This document shows, piece after piece, positions 32,853-44,506 of a DNA stretch of 64,000 nt. The notes under the pieces are model-generated. The model did no database searches and had not been told where the DNA came from. It saw nothing but the letters and a program-made list of their open reading frames with translations. Origin of the DNA: Bradyrhizobium sp. SZCCT0231. GTDB lineage: Bacteria > Pseudomonadota > Alphaproteobacteria > Rhizobiales > Xanthobacteraceae. The position numbers were made by a program, and so were the translations under genes. The DNA lies in assembly GCF_018130245.1 (NCBI RefSeq), contig NZ_JAFCKP010000015.1, forward strand, positions 62,001 to 126,000. The letters run 5' to 3'. Numbering within the stretch: the stretch's first letter is position 1; each line of letters begins with the position of its first letter.

Positions 32853-34927
32853 GGCGCCCCCGCGAAGGCGAGCACGGAGCGCGGCGGCGCCTTGCTGTCG
32901 CTCCCTGGCGGGAAGTCGATCGTGTTCAATTTGGCATCGGTCGTGTTCAGGATCTGCTGCCAGCTCTTGTATTCGGCCATTTGGGGCAATTTGAATGCGA
33001 TCTCTTCGGGGGCGGCGTTCAATACGATAAAGATCGCAGCCCTGCCCGGTTCCATCGGCCCCATCACATAGGAGAGGAATCTGCCTTCCGGGAATTTCCA
33101 GTCGCTCTCCGTCATCTCGCCACCTGTGGGCGTCAGCCACAACGCACCGTAGGAGACGCCGTCCTTGGGCCGGCCATCAAGCCAGCGATGGCTGCGGAGC
33201 TGCGAGAACCGGCGGCGGATGTCGGCGAGTTGGGCGACGAAGTCGACCATGTCGTCGCCCTCCTTGCCGAGATTGTCCCAGCCGATCCAGCCGACCTCGT
33301 TGTCCTGGCAATAGGCGTTGTTGTTGCCGGATTGCGAGTTGCCGACCTCGTCGCCGGCGAGGATCAGCGGAACGCCCTGCGCCAGCATCAGGCAGGCCAG
33401 CACGTTCTTGCGCAGCTGGCGGCGCAGGCTGATGATGTCAGGATCGTCGGTCGGTCCCTCGACACCGCAATTGTTGCTGTGATTGTCGTTGGAGCCGTCG
33501 CGATTGTCCTCGCCATTGGCCTCGTTGTGCTTCTCATTGTAGCTGAAGAGGTCGGCGAGCGTGAAGCCGTCGTGGACGGTGATGTGGTTGATGCTGGCGC
33601 GCGGCCGCCGTCCGTCGTGGTTGAACAGGTCGGACGATGCGGTCATGCGGCTGGAGATGTCGCCGATCAGGCTGCCTTCGCCGCTCCAGTAGCGGCGCAT
33701 GGCGCTGCGATAGCGGTCGTTCCATTCCGACCATTGCGAGGGGAAGGCCCCGACCTGGTAGCCGCCGAGCCCGAGGTCCCAGGGCTCGGCGACGAGCTTG
33801 ACGGCGGCCAGGACCGGATCCTGCCGGATCGCGGTCAGGAACGAGCTGCCGCGGTCGAAACCGTTCGGCCCGCGCGCCAGCGTGGTGGCGAGGTCGAAGC
33901 GGAAGCCGTCGACATGGCAGACCTCGACCCAGTAGCGCAGGGAATCCATCGCCATCTGCAGCACGCGCGGATGGGTGAGGTTCATCGACGAGCCGCAGCC
34001 GGTGAAGTCGTCGTAGTAGCGCGGGTTCTCGCGGTTCAGCCAGTAATAGGAGGCGTTGTCGATGCCGCGATAGCACAGCGTCGGGCCGAGGTGGTTGCCC
34101 TCGGCGGTGTGGTTGTAGACGACGTCGAGCATCACTTCGATCCCGGCATCGTGCAGCCGCGCGATGGTGGTGCGGAAGGAATCGAGCGCATTGTCCTGAG
34201 CGTAGCGCGGCTCGGGCGCGAAGAAGGACAGCGTGTTGTAGCCCCAGTAATTGGCGAGCTTCTTTTCCACGAGGATGCGGTCGTCGACGAAGCTGTGGAT
34301 CGGCAGCAGCTCGACCGTGGTGACGCCGAGCCTCTTCAGGTGCTCGATCATGGCCGGCGAGGACAGGCCGCCATAGGTGCCGCGCAAATTCGGCGGCACG
34401 TCATTGCGCTTCTGGGTCAGGCCCTTGACGTGGGCCTCGTAGATGATGGTGTCTTCCCAGGGGATGTTGGGACGGATCTCGCGGCGGCCCCAGTTGAAGG
34501 TCTCGTCGACCACGACGGCCTTCGGCATGCCGCGCGCATTGTCGCGCCGGTCGAAGGACAGGTCTTCGCGCGGCGAGCCGGTGCGATAGGCAAAATGCGC
34601 ATCGCTCCAGACCAGCCGTCCGGCGAGCCGCTTGGCATAGGGGTCGAGCAGCAGCTTGTTGGCGTTGAAGCGATGGCCGTGCTCGGGCTCGTAGGGGCCG
34701 TGCACGCGATAGCCGTAGAGCTGGCCGGGCGAGACGTCGTTGAGATAGCCGTGCCAGACATCCTCGGTCTTCTCAGGCAGCTCGATACGCTCGAGCTCGC
34801 GGCGGCCTTGCGCGTCGAACAGGCAGAGCTCGACCTTCTGCGCATTGGCGGAGAACAGCGCGAAATTGGTGCCGCGTCCGTCCCAGCTTGCGCCGAGCCG
34901 TGCGGGCGATCCAGCGGTCAGGCGCAT
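32849..34927 (-). CDS. glgX: Glycogen debranching enzyme GlgX/TreX
   Basis: 692-residue isoamylase-type GH13 enzyme hydrolysing alpha-1,6 branches. It starts with a CBM48 domain (GASWDGRGTNFALFSANAQK) and has VVYNHTAEGNHLGPT, GFRFDLATTLAR (nucleophile), LVAEPWDLGLGGYQVG (acid/base) and FTLADLFSYNEKHNEANGE. In this context it supplies linear maltooligosaccharides to TreY. It lies three bases downstream of glgB. Confidence 0.95.
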   Translation of the reverse strand: MRLTAGSPARLGASWDGRGTNFALFSANAQKVELCLFDAQGRRELERIELPEKTEDVWHGYLNDVSPGQLYGYRVHGPYEPEHGHRFNANKLLLDPYAKRLAGRLVWSDAHFAYRTGSPREDLSFDRRDNARGMPKAVVVDETFNWGRREIRPNIPWEDTIIYEAHVKGLTQKRNDVPPNLRGTYGGLSSPAMIEHLKRLGVTTVELLPIHSFVDDRILVEKKLANYWGYNTLSFFAPEPRYAQDNALDSFRTTIARLHDAGIEVMLDVVYNHTAEGNHLGPTLCYRGIDNASYYWLNRENPRYYDDFTGCGSSMNLTHPRVLQMAMDSLRYWVEVCHVDGFRFDLATTLARGPNGFDRGSSFLTAIRQDPVLAAVKLVAEPWDLGLGGYQVGAFPSQWSEWNDRYRSAMRRYWSGEGSLIGDISSRMTASSDLFNHDGRRPRASINHITVHDGFTLADLFSYNEKHNEANGEDNRDGSNDNHSNNCGVEGPTDDPDIISLRRQLRKNVLACLMLAQGVPLILAGDEVGNSQSGNNNAYCQDNEVGWIGWDNLGKEGDDMVDFVAQLADIRRRFSQLRSHRWLDGRPKDGVSYGALWLTPTGGEMTESDWKFPEGRFLSYVMGPMEPGRAAIFIVLNAAPEEIAFKLPQMAEYKSWQQILNTTDAKLNTIDFPPGSDSKAPPRSVLAFAGAP

Positions 34928-34930
34928 CGA

Positions 34931-37069
34931 TCAGCTTTCCGGAACGAGGAAGATCGCGGCGAGCGGCGGAATGGTGAGGCGGAGCTCGCCGCTCTCGGCA
35001 TGAACTTCGCCGATGTTACCGACATTGCTGCCGCCATAATGGGCGGAATCCGAGTTGAGCACTTCCTTCCACTTGCCGCCGAGGGGCACACGAACGCGAT
35101 AGTTCTGGTAAACGTTCGGCGAGAAGTTGACGATGACGAGACACCGTGCGTGCTCGTCGAATCCCTTGCGCAGCCAGGCGAACACGTTGCGGCTGGCATC
35201 GTCCGTGATCAGCCATTCGAAACCGGCCTGGTCGCAATCCATCTGGTGCAGCGCCGGCACCGCGCGGTAGAGCCGGTTGAGGTCGCGGATCAGCGCCTGG
35301 ATGCCGGAATGGTACTTGTATTCGAGCAGGTGCCAGTCGAGCGACTGGTCGTGATTCCATTCGCGGCTCTGCGCGATCTCCGCGCCCATGAACAGCAGCT
35401 TCTTGCCGGGATGGCCGAACATGAAGCTGTAATAGGCGCGCAAATTGGCGAAGCGCTGCCACTCGTCGCCGGGCATCCGTCCGAGGATCGAGCGCTTGCC
35501 GTGCACGACCTCGTCATGCGACAGCGGCAGGATGAAGTTCTCCGAGAACGCATAGTGCAAGCCGAACAGGATCTCGCCGTGGTGATGCTTGCGATAGATC
35601 GGATCCTTGCTGATGTAGTTCAGCGTGTCGTGCATCCAGCCCATGTTCCATTTGTAGCCGAAGCCGAGCCCGCCGAACTCGACCGGGCGCGAGACCTGGG
35701 GCCAGGCAGTGGACTCCTCCGCGGCGGTCGTCGCCTGCGGGAAGCGGGCGAATACTTCCGTGTTGAAACGACGCAGGAAGTTGATCGCCTCGATGTTCTC
35801 CCGCCCGCCATACTGGTTCGGAATCCACGCGTCGGGCGGCCGGCTGTAGTCGAGATAGAGCATGGACGCGACCGCATCGACGCGCAGGCCGTCGATCGCA
35901 TAACGCTCCAGCCAGAACAGTGCATTCGACACCAGGAAGTTCGTCACTTCGGTGCGGCCGTAATTGTAGATCAGCGTGCCCCAGTCGAGGTGGCGGCCCT
36001 GGAGCGGATTGGCGTGCTCATAGAGCGAGGTGCCGTCAAAACTGCCGAGCCCGTGCGGATCGTCCGGGAAATGACCGGGCACCCAGTCCAGCAGCACGCC
36101 GATGCCTTCGCGGTGGCAGGCATCGACCAGCGTCGCAAAGTCATCGGGTGGGCCGAAGCGGCTGGTTGGCGCGTAGAGGCCGGTCGGCTGATAGCCCCAG
36201 GAGCCGTCGAAAGGATGCTCGCTCACGGGGAGGAATTCGAGATGGGTGAAGCCCATGTCGCGGGCGTAGGCCGGCAGCTGCTCGGCCAGCTCGCGATAGC
36301 TCAGCCATTCATTGCCGTTCTTGCGCCGCCACGAGCCGAGATGGACCTCGTAGATCGACATCGGCGCCGACAGCGCGTTGATGCCGTCTGGCGCCGGGCG
36401 CGGCCGCGCCAGGCGCGCCTCGTCGAACACGATCGAAGCCGTCTTCGGCCGTACCTCGCTTGCAAACGCCAGCGGATCGGATTTCAGCGGCAGCAGGTGG
36501 CCGTGCGGGCCGATGATCTCGAACTTATAGTGATCGCCGGTCTTCGCATGCGGAATGAACAATTCCCAATAGCCGCTGCCGCGCACCCGCATCGGGTGAC
36601 GCCGCCCATCCCACAAGTTGAAGTCGCCGACCACGGATACGCGCTGCGCATTTGGCGCCAGCACCACGAAGCCGATGCCGTCGACGCCCTCGAGCCGCAT
36701 CGGATGCGCGCCGAGCTTGTCGTAGAGGCGCTGATGGGTGCCTTCGCCGAGCAGGTAGAGATCGAAATCGGTCAGGATCGGCGGAAAGCGGTAGGCATCC
36801 TCGAACTCGACGACGTGGTTGCCGAACTTTGCGCGCAGCTGATAGTGCTTCGAGCCATTGGGCAGGGCTCCGATGAACAAGCCTGAATCGTGCACGCGGT
36901 CGAGCGAAGCGACCTCACCATGCTCGCCGACCGCCTCGACATTGGTGGCCTCGGGCAGAAACGCGCGTACCACGCTTTTGCCGCCCTCGGGATGGAGCCC
37001 GAGATAGTGGAAGGGATCGGAGTGGCGGCCCTCGATGATCGCATAGGCTTCGGCAGGCAGTTTAGGCAT
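34931..37069 (-). CDS. glgB: 1,4-alpha-glucan branching enzyme
   Basis: 712-residue GH13 enzyme that makes alpha-1,6 branches. Two N-terminal CBM48-like modules ([31 protein letters not shown]) precede the barrel. Catalytic regions are [49 protein letters not shown] and [12 protein letters not shown]. The start used is ATG 37069, which overlaps treS by eight bases; a GTG at 37087 is possible. It branches the polymer made by GlgE-type or other glucan synthesis. Confidence 0.95.
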   Translation of the reverse strand: MPKLPAEAYAIIEGRHSDPFHYLGLHPEGGKSVVRAFLPEATNVEAVGEHGEVASLDRVHDSGLFIGALPNGSKHYQLRAKFGNHVVEFEDAYRFPPILTDFDLYLLGEGTHQRLYDKLGAHPMRLEGVDGIGFVVLAPNAQRVSVVGDFNLWDGRRHPMRVRGSGYWELFIPHAKTGDHYKFEIIGPHGHLLPLKSDPLAFASEVRPKTASIVFDEARLARPRPAPDGINALSAPMSIYEVHLGSWRRKNGNEWLSYRELAEQLPAYARDMGFTHLEFLPVSEHPFDGSWGYQPTGLYAPTSRFGPPDDFATLVDACHREGIGVLLDWVPGHFPDDPHGLGSFDGTSLYEHANPLQGRHLDWGTLIYNYGRTEVTNFLVSNALFWLERYAIDGLRVDAVASMLYLDYSRPPDAWIPNQYGGRENIEAINFLRRFNTEVFARFPQATTAAEESTAWPQVSRPVEFGGLGFGYKWNMGWMHDTLNYISKDPIYRKHHHGEILFGLHYAFSENFILPLSHDEVVHGKRSILGRMPGDEWQRFANLRAYYSFMFGHPGKKLLFMGAEIAQSREWNHDQSLDWHLLEYKYHSGIQALIRDLNRLYRAVPALHQMDCDQAGFEWLITDDASRNVFAWLRKGFDEHARCLVIVNFSPNVYQNYRVRVPLGGKWKEVLNSDSAHYGGSNVGNIGEVHAESGELRLTIPPLAAIFLVPES

Positions 37070-40000
37070 GGGCTTCGCTCTCGGCACTGGACAGAATGCG
37101 AAGCAGTCCGGTCAGCGGCGCATGGAGCCCCTCGGGCCGGTGGGACAGCTCGTACTCTACTTCGTCGAACGCTTGATCAAGCAGGAAAAACCCTAACAGG
37201 CCTTCCGCGGATTGCCGATCTTCCGGCCACAGCCTCCGATCGGTCATGGCTTCGCGGTAGGCGGACAGGAAGGTCGCGGTGGCGCGCTCGCGCCATTCGT
37301 CGAGCGCGGCCGCAAGCCGATCTTGCTCGTCGGAAGCGCCCGTGAGCGCGCGGTTCAGCGCTGCGTTGACCGAAAGGTCAATGGAGTGGATCAGGCCGGC
37401 GACGTCGCGCGCGGCCGGCGCCTTGCGCCGCTTATTGGCCAGCGGCACGCGCGGATCGCCGTCGAAGTCGATGATGAAGATATCGTCCTTCACGATCAGA
37501 GTTTGCCCGAGCCGGAAGTCGCCATGATGACGGATGTTCAACCCGCCGATGCCGGATGGCAAGAGCGCATTCAGGCCGTCGGGCAGGCTCGCGCGCATCG
37601 CCGTGAGCCGGTCGATCAGGGGCCGGTCCGCCTCCCGCAGCCCGTCGCGGCTGTCGGCCAGCCGCTCGAGCATCCGCTCGGCACGTGCCTCGAGGTCGGA
37701 CAGCCAGGCCCTGGTCTGGGCGGCGTCGATCGGCACCGGGGCGAGATCGTCGGGCTTTGCCGCGGCGAGAGCGACATGCAGCTCGGCGAGCCGCCGGCCG
37801 ATCTGCGCGATGAAATGCAGATACGGCGCCTGCCCCTGGGTCTCGCGTGGCATCTCATCGGCCGGCGCCACGCGCTGCTCGTCGATATAGCGATCGAGAT
37901 AGCCCGTGGTCACGGTCCAGCCGTCACCCTGGTTCTCGACATAGGCATGCAGCACGCCGAGCGCGCTGCGCTGGTTGCCCTCGACCAGCTCAACGCTGCC
38001 GAGCAGCGCCGGCGTGTTGGCGAAGCGCGCGACTTCGGTGAGATAGTGGCCGATCTCGATCTCGGGGCTGATGCCGCTTTCGAGCCGGCGGTAGATCTTG
38101 GCGACGTACTGGTTGTCGACCAGCGCAGTGCTGTTCGACTGCTCGATCGCGCGGATGCGTTCGGGCTCCTTGATGGTGTAATCGGCGAAGCGGCTGGTGG
38201 GCTTGAAGTCCAGCCGCAGATTGTTCTCTTCCACCACGAGATTCTGCGACAGATTGCGCAGGAACAGGCCGATGAAGATCTGGTCGGTCGCGACGTCGAG
38301 CAGCGTGCCTTCGCGCGCGCCCTGGCGCACGGCGGCCAGCGCCTTGGGGTTGAAGCGCTCGCGGTCGAAGCGCACCCACTCGATCTGCAGCGGCAGCACG
38401 TAGCGCGACGCCGCTTCCCCTTGCTTGTTCTCGAAGAACGCGATCCAGGGCCGGTTGTCGCCGATGTCGCAGAACGGCACCGCTGAGGTCAGCGCGGTCT
38501 TGATGTGCTTGGGATTGTGCTCGGGATACCATCGTGTCCTCGATAGGAATCCCGGCAGCACGTCGCGCTCGAACACGCCGCGCTCGCGGGCCAGCGACAC
38601 CCAGTTGGAATTCACCGGCACCACCAGCGTCTCGAACTCCGGCACCGCGCGCGGCGTCACCGGCTCGGACTTGTCGCGCTCCTGAAGCTGGAACCAGTAG
38701 AAGCCGTAGGGCCCCAGCGTGATCATGTAGGGCAATTCGCCGATCGCGGGGAAGCGGGTGCGGCCGAGCATCTCCTGGGGGATGCGGTCCTTCCAGGGCG
38801 ACAGGTCGAGCTCGGTCGCCTGCGCCGCGCGCGAGAGGTTGGCGACGCAGAGGATCACCTCGTCGCGGTATTGCCGGACATAGGCCAGCACGGCGCGGTT
38901 GGCCGGGCGGATGAAGGTCATGGTGCCGCGGCCGAAGGCGAGCGTCGACTTGCGCACCGAGATCAGCCGCTTGGTGGCGCTGAGCAGCGAGGACAGGCTG
39001 CGCGACTGCGCCTCCACGTTCACCGATTCATAGCCGTAGACGGGGTCCATGATCAGCGGTGCGTAGAGACGGGCCGGGTCGCAGCGCGAGAAGCCGCCGT
39101 TGCGGTCCGGGCTCCACTGCATCGGCGTGCGCACGCCGTTGCGGTCGCCGAGATAGATGTTGTCGCCCATGCCGATCTCGTCGCCGTAATAGATGATCGG
39201 CGTGCCGGGGAACGACAGCAGCAGCGAGTTCATCAGCTCGATCTTGCGCCGGTCGTTGTCCATCAGCGGCGCAAGGCGCCGGCGGATGCCGACATTGATG
39301 CGCGCGCGCGGATCGTTGGCGTAGGTGGTCCAGAGATAGTCGCGCTCGACGTCGGTGACCATCTCGAGCGTCAGCTCGTCGTGGTTGCGCAGGAACAGAG
39401 CCCATTGGCAGCTCGCCGGGATGTCCGGTGTCTGGCGCAGGATGTCGGTGATCGGGAAACGGTCCTCCTGCGCGATCGCCATGTAGATGCGCGGCATCAG
39501 CGGGAAATGGTAGGCCATGTGGCACTCGTCGCCGCGGCCGAAATATTCCTGCACGTCCTCCGGCCATTGATTGGCTTCGGCCAGCAGCAGCTTGCCCTTG
39601 GAATACGCGTCGAGCTCCTGGCGCAGGCGCTTGATGATCGTATGCGTCTCCGGCAGGTTCTCGTTCGAGGTGCCCTCGCGCTCGCAGAGATAGGGAATGG
39701 CGTCGAGCCGGAAGCCATCGACGCCGGCATCGAGCCAGCGCTTCATCACCTGGATGAGTGCGCTCACCACGCGCGGATTGTCGAAGTTGAGATCCGGCTG
39801 GTGCGAGAAGAAGCGGTGCCAGTAGAACGCCCCGGCCTCGCGATCCCAGGTCCAGTTCGACTTCTCCGTGTCGGTGAAGATGATGCGCGTGCCCTGGTAC
39901 TTCTGGTCGGTGTCGCTCCAGACGTACCAGTTGCGCGCGCTGGAGCCCGGATGGCTGCGCCGCGCGCGCTTGAACCATTTGTGCTGGTCCGAGGTGTGGT

Positions 40001-40355
40001 TGACGACGAGCTCGGTGATGACGCGCAGGCCGCGCTTCTGCGCCTCCTGGATGAAGCGCTTGAAGTCCTTCATCGTCCCGAAATCGGGATTGACCGAGCC
40101 GTAGTCCGCGATGTCGTAGCCGTCGTCGCGGCCGGGCGAGGGATAGAACGGCAGCAGCCACAGCGCGGTGACGCCGAGCTCCTGGAGGTAGGCCAGCTTC
40201 TCGGTCAGTCCGGCGAAGTCGCCGATGCCGTCATTGTTGCTGTCGGCGAAGGCCTTGACGTGGAGCTGGTAGATGACGGCGTCCTTGTACCAGAGCTCGT
40301 CCACGATCTCGGCAGCCTCAACTTTCTTGGTGTCGACGGAAGACAGAACATTCAT
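37062..40355 (-). CDS. treS: Trehalose synthase fused to maltokinase (TreS-Mak/Pep2)
   Basis: 1097-residue fusion. Residues about 15-560 are TreS (GH13), which interconverts trehalose and maltose: [47 protein letters not shown] and [13 protein letters not shown] are present. Residues about 590-1097 are maltokinase, ATP-dependent, making maltose-1-phosphate: [28 protein letters not shown] and [21 protein letters not shown], the last with kinase-like catalytic and metal residues. The fusion channels trehalose into maltose-1-phosphate, the donor of GlgE, whose gene is ten bases upstream. Confidence 0.95.
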   Translation of the reverse strand: MNVLSSVDTKKVEAAEIVDELWYKDAVIYQLHVKAFADSNNDGIGDFAGLTEKLAYLQELGVTALWLLPFYPSPGRDDGYDIADYGSVNPDFGTMKDFKRFIQEAQKRGLRVITELVVNHTSDQHKWFKRARRSHPGSSARNWYVWSDTDQKYQGTRIIFTDTEKSNWTWDREAGAFYWHRFFSHQPDLNFDNPRVVSALIQVMKRWLDAGVDGFRLDAIPYLCEREGTSNENLPETHTIIKRLRQELDAYSKGKLLLAEANQWPEDVQEYFGRGDECHMAYHFPLMPRIYMAIAQEDRFPITDILRQTPDIPASCQWALFLRNHDELTLEMVTDVERDYLWTTYANDPRARINVGIRRRLAPLMDNDRRKIELMNSLLLSFPGTPIIYYGDEIGMGDNIYLGDRNGVRTPMQWSPDRNGGFSRCDPARLYAPLIMDPVYGYESVNVEAQSRSLSSLLSATKRLISVRKSTLAFGRGTMTFIRPANRAVLAYVRQYRDEVILCVANLSRAAQATELDLSPWKDRIPQEMLGRTRFPAIGELPYMITLGPYGFYWFQLQERDKSEPVTPRAVPEFETLVVPVNSNWVSLARERGVFERDVLPGFLSRTRWYPEHNPKHIKTALTSAVPFCDIGDNRPWIAFFENKQGEAASRYVLPLQIEWVRFDRERFNPKALAAVRQGAREGTLLDVATDQIFIGLFLRNLSQNLVVEENNLRLDFKPTSRFADYTIKEPERIRAIEQSNSTALVDNQYVAKIYRRLESGISPEIEIGHYLTEVARFANTPALLGSVELVEGNQRSALGVLHAYVENQGDGWTVTTGYLDRYIDEQRVAPADEMPRETQGQAPYLHFIAQIGRRLAELHVALAAAKPDDLAPVPIDAAQTRAWLSDLEARAERMLERLADSRDGLREADRPLIDRLTAMRASLPDGLNALLPSGIGGLNIRHHGDFRLGQTLIVKDDIFIIDFDGDPRVPLANKRRKAPAARDVAGLIHSIDLSVNAALNRALTGASDEQDRLAAALDEWRERATATFLSAYREAMTDRRLWPEDRQSAEGLLGFFLLDQAFDEVEYELSHRPEGLHAPLTGLLRILSSAESEAHA

Positions 40356-40365
40356 GGCGTGCCCC

Positions 40366-42312
40366 CTACGCCAGGCAGCGGAACAGAAGCGCCGGATCGC
40401 GGTCGGGATCGATGCGCAACCTGGCCCCGCCCCATTCGACGCGGGATTGTTCGCCGGTGAGGAGGTTTTCGAGTGTCGTCACATGGTGACGCTGTCCACC
40501 GGCGTCAACGGTGACGTCGCCGAGCGGCAGCCAGCATTCGCGCTCGTGGCGCGACAGCGCGATCACGATGACGACGGTGTTGGCCGGATCGGCCGCCTGC
40601 TTCACGAAAGCGATCGTCTCGCCATCCTCGATGCCAAGGAAGCGTAAATTCGCCGTCTGCCGCAGCGCCGCGTTCTCGTTGCGGATGCGGTTGAGCGCGG
40701 CAATGTAGGGCTTGATGTTGCCGGGCTTGTCCCAGTCGCGCTGCCTGATCTGGTATTTCTCGGAATCGAGATATTCCTCGCGGCCGGGGATCGCCTCGTG
40801 CTCCAGCAGCTCGAAGCCGCCAAAAATGCCGTAATTGCCCGAGAGCGTCGCCGCCAGCGCGATGCGGGACTTGAATGCCCAGGCCTCTCCGCTCTGGAGG
40901 TGATAGGGCAACAGGTCAGGCGTGTTGACGAACATGTGCGGACGGTAGAAATCGCGCTCGGGATAGCGCGTCAGCTCGCCGAGATATTGCTCCAGCTCCC
41001 ACTTTTCCGTGCGCCAGGGGAAATAGCTGAAGGACTGCGCGAAGCCGAGCTTGGCGAGGCCCTTCATCAGCTTTGGCCGTGCATAGGTCTTGGAGAACAG
41101 GATCACCTCGGGGCGACGCTGGCGGATGTCGTGGATCAGCCACTCCCAGAACGCAAGCGGCGCGGTGTCGTGATTGTCGATGGCGAAGATGGTCACACCA
41201 TGGTCGATCCAGAACAGCATGGCATCGCGAAACGCGTTCCACAGGCCGACGCGATCCACCGAGGCGAAATCGGGGATGACGATGTCGGAATAGGGGCCGT
41301 CCGCCGTCCGCACCGAGCGGTCCGGCCGCCATTTGAACCATTCCGGATGCTGCGTCAGCCAGGGGTGGTCCGGCGAGCACTGCACTGCGAAGTCCAGCGC
41401 AAGCTCGAGCCCGTACTCGAGACATGTGGCGACCAGCGCGCGAAAGTCCTCGATCGTGCCGAGCTCGGGATGCAGCGCATCGTGGCCGCCCTCGGCCGAG
41501 CCGATCGCATAGGGCGAGCCGGGCTCGCCGTCATTTGCCACCGGCGCGTTGTTGCGGCCCTTGCGGCTTGTGTGGCCGATGGGATGGATCGGTGCGAAGT
41601 AGAGCACGTCGAAGCCCATGGCGGCGATATCAGGCACGCGCGCGATGCAGTCGCGCAGCGTGCCGTGCCGGCCCGGCAATGCGCTCTGGCTACGCGGCAT
41701 CATCTGATACCAGGCGCCAAAGCGCGCCTTGTCGCGGTCTATGGTCAGCGGGAAGAGCGGCGAGCGCGTGAGGTCTGGCCGCGACTGGCTCTCGGCCATG
41801 GCTTCGCCGAGCTCGGCTGCGAGCAGCGAAGCGACGTCGCCGGTCCTCAGATAGTCCTCGCACTGCCTGATGATGACCGCTGCTGCGTCCTGCCGCGCGC
41901 CATGCGCCTTGGTCAAAAGGCCGGCGCCCTCGATCGCATCGAGGCTGACATCGGCTCCCCTGCGCCGCTTGCGCGCGACTGCGTGCGACCAGGTGGCGAA
42001 CTCGTCGGTCCAGGCTTCGATCGCATAGACATATTGGCCGGGCTCAACGGGCGTGAACGCGCCGCACCAGCGGTCATTGCCGTGATGGCTCATCGGCTCG
42101 CTCCGCCAGTCGCGGTCGTGCTCGCGGCGCCAGATCAGTGCGGCTGATATCACGGCCTCGCCATCGCGGTAGATGTCGGCCCAGACCTCGACCGGTTCGC
42201 CCGCGATCCGCTTCACGGCAAAGCGGCCGCCGTCGATCAAGGGATAGACGTCCTCGATCAGGAAAGCGCTGCCGGCTGCGGCACTTTCGACAGTTTGAAT
42301 TGTCTTGTTCAC
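40366..42312 (-). CDS. glgE: GlgE-like maltosyltransferase with altered active site
   Basis: About 648 residues, aligning over its length with GlgE (maltose-1-phosphate to alpha-1,4-glucan). Matching parts are [81 protein letters not shown] and [11 protein letters not shown]. The nucleophile is retained (Asp379 in [10 protein letters not shown]), but the usual Arg two residues before it is Ala377. The acid/base Glu, expected 29 residues on in a (F/L)xEAFTRPK context, is Lys408 (FSKTYARPK). Normal GlgE catalysis is therefore doubtful. GTG 42312 is the likeliest start; longer frames run into the malQ promoter region. First gene of the glucan/trehalose run. Confidence 0.85.
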   Translation of the reverse strand: MNKTIQTVESAAAGSAFLIEDVYPLIDGGRFAVKRIAGEPVEVWADIYRDGEAVISAALIWRREHDRDWRSEPMSHHGNDRWCGAFTPVEPGQYVYAIEAWTDEFATWSHAVARKRRRGADVSLDAIEGAGLLTKAHGARQDAAAVIIRQCEDYLRTGDVASLLAAELGEAMAESQSRPDLTRSPLFPLTIDRDKARFGAWYQMMPRSQSALPGRHGTLRDCIARVPDIAAMGFDVLYFAPIHPIGHTSRKGRNNAPVANDGEPGSPYAIGSAEGGHDALHPELGTIEDFRALVATCLEYGLELALDFAVQCSPDHPWLTQHPEWFKWRPDRSVRTADGPYSDIVIPDFASVDRVGLWNAFRDAMLFWIDHGVTIFAIDNHDTAPLAFWEWLIHDIRQRRPEVILFSKTYARPKLMKGLAKLGFAQSFSYFPWRTEKWELEQYLGELTRYPERDFYRPHMFVNTPDLLPYHLQSGEAWAFKSRIALAATLSGNYGIFGGFELLEHEAIPGREEYLDSEKYQIRQRDWDKPGNIKPYIAALNRIRNENAALRQTANLRFLGIEDGETIAFVKQAADPANTVVIVIALSRHERECWLPLGDVTVDAGGQRHHVTTLENLLTGEQSRVEWGGARLRIDPDRDPALLFRCLA

Positions 42313-42403
42313 GGTGATGCCATTGACAAGAAAGCAGGAGCCCGTTTCCCTTGTCGGGAACCCACGCTTGGTACCATTATAGAAAGCCGCTTGTGTGTCA
42401 TTG

Positions 42404-42438
42404 GTTCCCTTGGGAACGGCAAGCGCAGTTTGCGAGTT
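42404..42438. promoter_or_regulatory. Candidate divergent stress promoter elements, glgE/malQ
   Basis: GGTTCCcttgGGAACGG puts two GGAAC boxes back to back. The plus-strand box (42413-42417) is followed after 17 bases by AGTT (42435-42438), facing malQ. The minus-strand box (42408-42404) faces glgE but has only GCTT or CTTT at the -10 spacing. Weak support for EcfG control of the island. Confidence 0.3.
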
Positions 42439-42516
42439 ACCCCTGACTAACCTCTTCCGCGACCTCGTTAAAATCGATGCCCCTGGCCAAACAATGGCCT
42501 GCAAGCTGCGTGCCGA

Positions 42517-44478
42517 ATGGATCTTTTAGCTCAAGCCCGGATCAAGGGCGTCCAGTCCGAATTCATCGATGCCCTCGGCAAGCTGCGGGTCACCGCGCCC
42601 GAGGCGCTCAAATCCATCCTCGACGCCCTGCCGGAGAAGCGGGTCTACCGCTTCGTCAGCGGGCCGGTCGTGGTGCGTGCGCTGGGACATCCGCGTACGG
42701 AATTGGCTTCCATCGGCGCGCCGCCGCTGCAATGGAAAATCCTCGGCAACGGCAATGTGATCGCTCAAGGCGACACGCGCGAGCCCGTCATCGCCTGGCC
42801 CGCGGGCCTGGCGCTTGGGTATCACCGCTTGACGCTGACCGATGCCGAAGGCGTGACCGAAGAGGTGCCGATGATCGTGGCGCCCGAACGCGCCTTCGGC
42901 GGCGATTTCGATCGCGGCTGGCTGCTTGCCGTGCAGCTCTACAGCGTCCGTTCGGACCGCAACTGGGGCATCGGCGACTTCACCGACCTCGCAGGCCTGG
43001 TCCGGCTTGCCAAGCAGCTCGGGGCCGACGGCGTCGGGCTCAATCCGTTGCATGTCCTGTTCGACGACCACCCGGCCGATTGCAGCCCCTATTCGCCCAA
43101 CAGCCGGCTCTTCCTCAACCCGCTCTATATCGACGTCGAGGCGATTCCCGAATTCTCGCCAGACCTCGTGCCCGACGCCGCCGCGACGGCCGCCCGTCTG
43201 CGCGAGGGGGATCGCGTCCCTTATACCGACATGGCGGCGTTGAAATGGCTGGGGCTTCGCGCCGCCTTTGACAGCTTCGTGAGAAGCGCGAGCGAGGCGC
43301 GCCGCAAGGCGTTTGACGCTTTCCGCGCCGCCCGGGCGCCGCTGTTGTCCCGCTTTGCCTGCTTCGAAGCCCTGCGCCATCGCTACCCCGCGCCCTGGTG
43401 GGAATGGCCGGCGGAATGGCAGCAGCCGGATGCGGCGAAATGCGCCGAGCTGCGCAATGGCCCGGACAAGCGCGAGGTCGAGTTCGTCGAATTCGTGCAA
43501 TGGACGGCCGATAGCCAGCTGCATGCCGCCAAAGAGCTCGCCAGTCAGCTCGGCATGCGGGTCGGGCTTTATCTCGATGTTGCCGTCGGCGTGCAGTCCA
43601 ACGGGTTCGATGCCTGGAACGAGCAGACCGCGATTTCCCGCCATCTCGCGGTCGGCGCGCCGCCCGACGTGCTCAACACCGTCGGCCAGGACTGGGGCCT
43701 CGCCGGCTTCAATGCCGGCGGCCTGGAAGCGCAGTCCTTCGTGCCGTTCGCCGACATGCTCGCGGCGTCGATGCGCCATGCCGGCGCCATCAGGCTCGAT
43801 CACGTGCTCGGGCTGAAGCGGCTCTATCTCGTGCCGCGCGGCTTCAAGCCCGACAACGGCGCCTATGTGCAGATGCCGTTCGAGGCGCTGCTCGCCGCAG
43901 TGGTGCGCGAGAGCGCAGCCCACAAATGCATCGTGATCGGCGAGGACCTCGGCACCGTGCCGGAAGGTTTCCGCGAGACCATGCAGGATTTCGGCATCTG
44001 GTCCTATCTCGTCATGATGTTCGAGCGCGACGATGCCGGCCATTTCCGCAATGTCGACCACTACCGGCCCAATGCACTGGTGACGCTGAACACGCATGAT
44101 TTGTGCACCTATGCAGGCTGGCGCTCCTTCAGCGATCTCGAGATGAAGCGCTCGCTCGGGCTCGATCCCGGCGAGAACGACCAGGCCCGCTGGGACGCGC
44201 TCGGCAGGCTCGACGAGATCCTGCGCCAGAACGGCATCGGCAACAACGATCTCTATTCGGTGCTCGCCTTCCTGTCGCGCACGCCGTCCCGGCTGCTCGC
44301 GGTGTCCATGGAGGACCTGCTGGGCGTGATCGACCAGCCCAACATTCCCGGCACGATCGACGAGCATCCGAACTGGCGCCAGCGCCTTCCTGTCGCGCTC
44401 GACAAGATCGCGTCCAGGATCGATCTCGCGGCTTTGAAGGCTGCGACGCGGGAACGTTCATTGCCCGGTGGGAGTTGA
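42517..44478 (+). CDS. malQ: 4-alpha-glucanotransferase (amylomaltase)
   Basis: 653-residue GH77 enzyme that disproportionates maltooligosaccharides. After an N-terminal accessory domain it has LLAVQLYSVRSDRNWGIGDF, LNPLHVLFDDHPADCSPYSPNS, AIRLDHVLGLKRLYLVP (nucleophile), IVIGEDLGTVPEGF (acid/base) and TLNTHDLCTYAGW. It recycles short glucans from debranching. Divergent from glgE across 204 bases. The ribosome site before the ATG is weak. The GH15 gene follows 28 bases later. Confidence 0.95.
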   Translation: MDLLAQARIKGVQSEFIDALGKLRVTAPEALKSILDALPEKRVYRFVSGPVVVRALGHPRTELASIGAPPLQWKILGNGNVIAQGDTREPVIAWPAGLALGYHRLTLTDAEGVTEEVPMIVAPERAFGGDFDRGWLLAVQLYSVRSDRNWGIGDFTDLAGLVRLAKQLGADGVGLNPLHVLFDDHPADCSPYSPNSRLFLNPLYIDVEAIPEFSPDLVPDAAATAARLREGDRVPYTDMAALKWLGLRAAFDSFVRSASEARRKAFDAFRAARAPLLSRFACFEALRHRYPAPWWEWPAEWQQPDAAKCAELRNGPDKREVEFVEFVQWTADSQLHAAKELASQLGMRVGLYLDVAVGVQSNGFDAWNEQTAISRHLAVGAPPDVLNTVGQDWGLAGFNAGGLEAQSFVPFADMLAASMRHAGAIRLDHVLGLKRLYLVPRGFKPDNGAYVQMPFEALLAAVVRESAAHKCIVIGEDLGTVPEGFRETMQDFGIWSYLVMMFERDDAGHFRNVDHYRPNALVTLNTHDLCTYAGWRSFSDLEMKRSLGLDPGENDQARWDALGRLDEILRQNGIGNNDLYSVLAFLSRTPSRLLAVSMEDLLGVIDQPNIPGTIDEHPNWRQRLPVALDKIASRIDLAALKAATRERSLPGGS

Positions 44479-44506
44479 CAGCCGGGATTGCTAGGCTTGC
44501 ACCACA

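Noticed and set aside
32843-36886. A 1347-codon open frame on the plus strand opposite glgX and glgB
   Set aside because: Both minus-strand genes have complete catalytic motifs and family length. The opposite frame is low-complexity (Ala/Arg/Val/Gly rich), as expected from GC-biased third positions.
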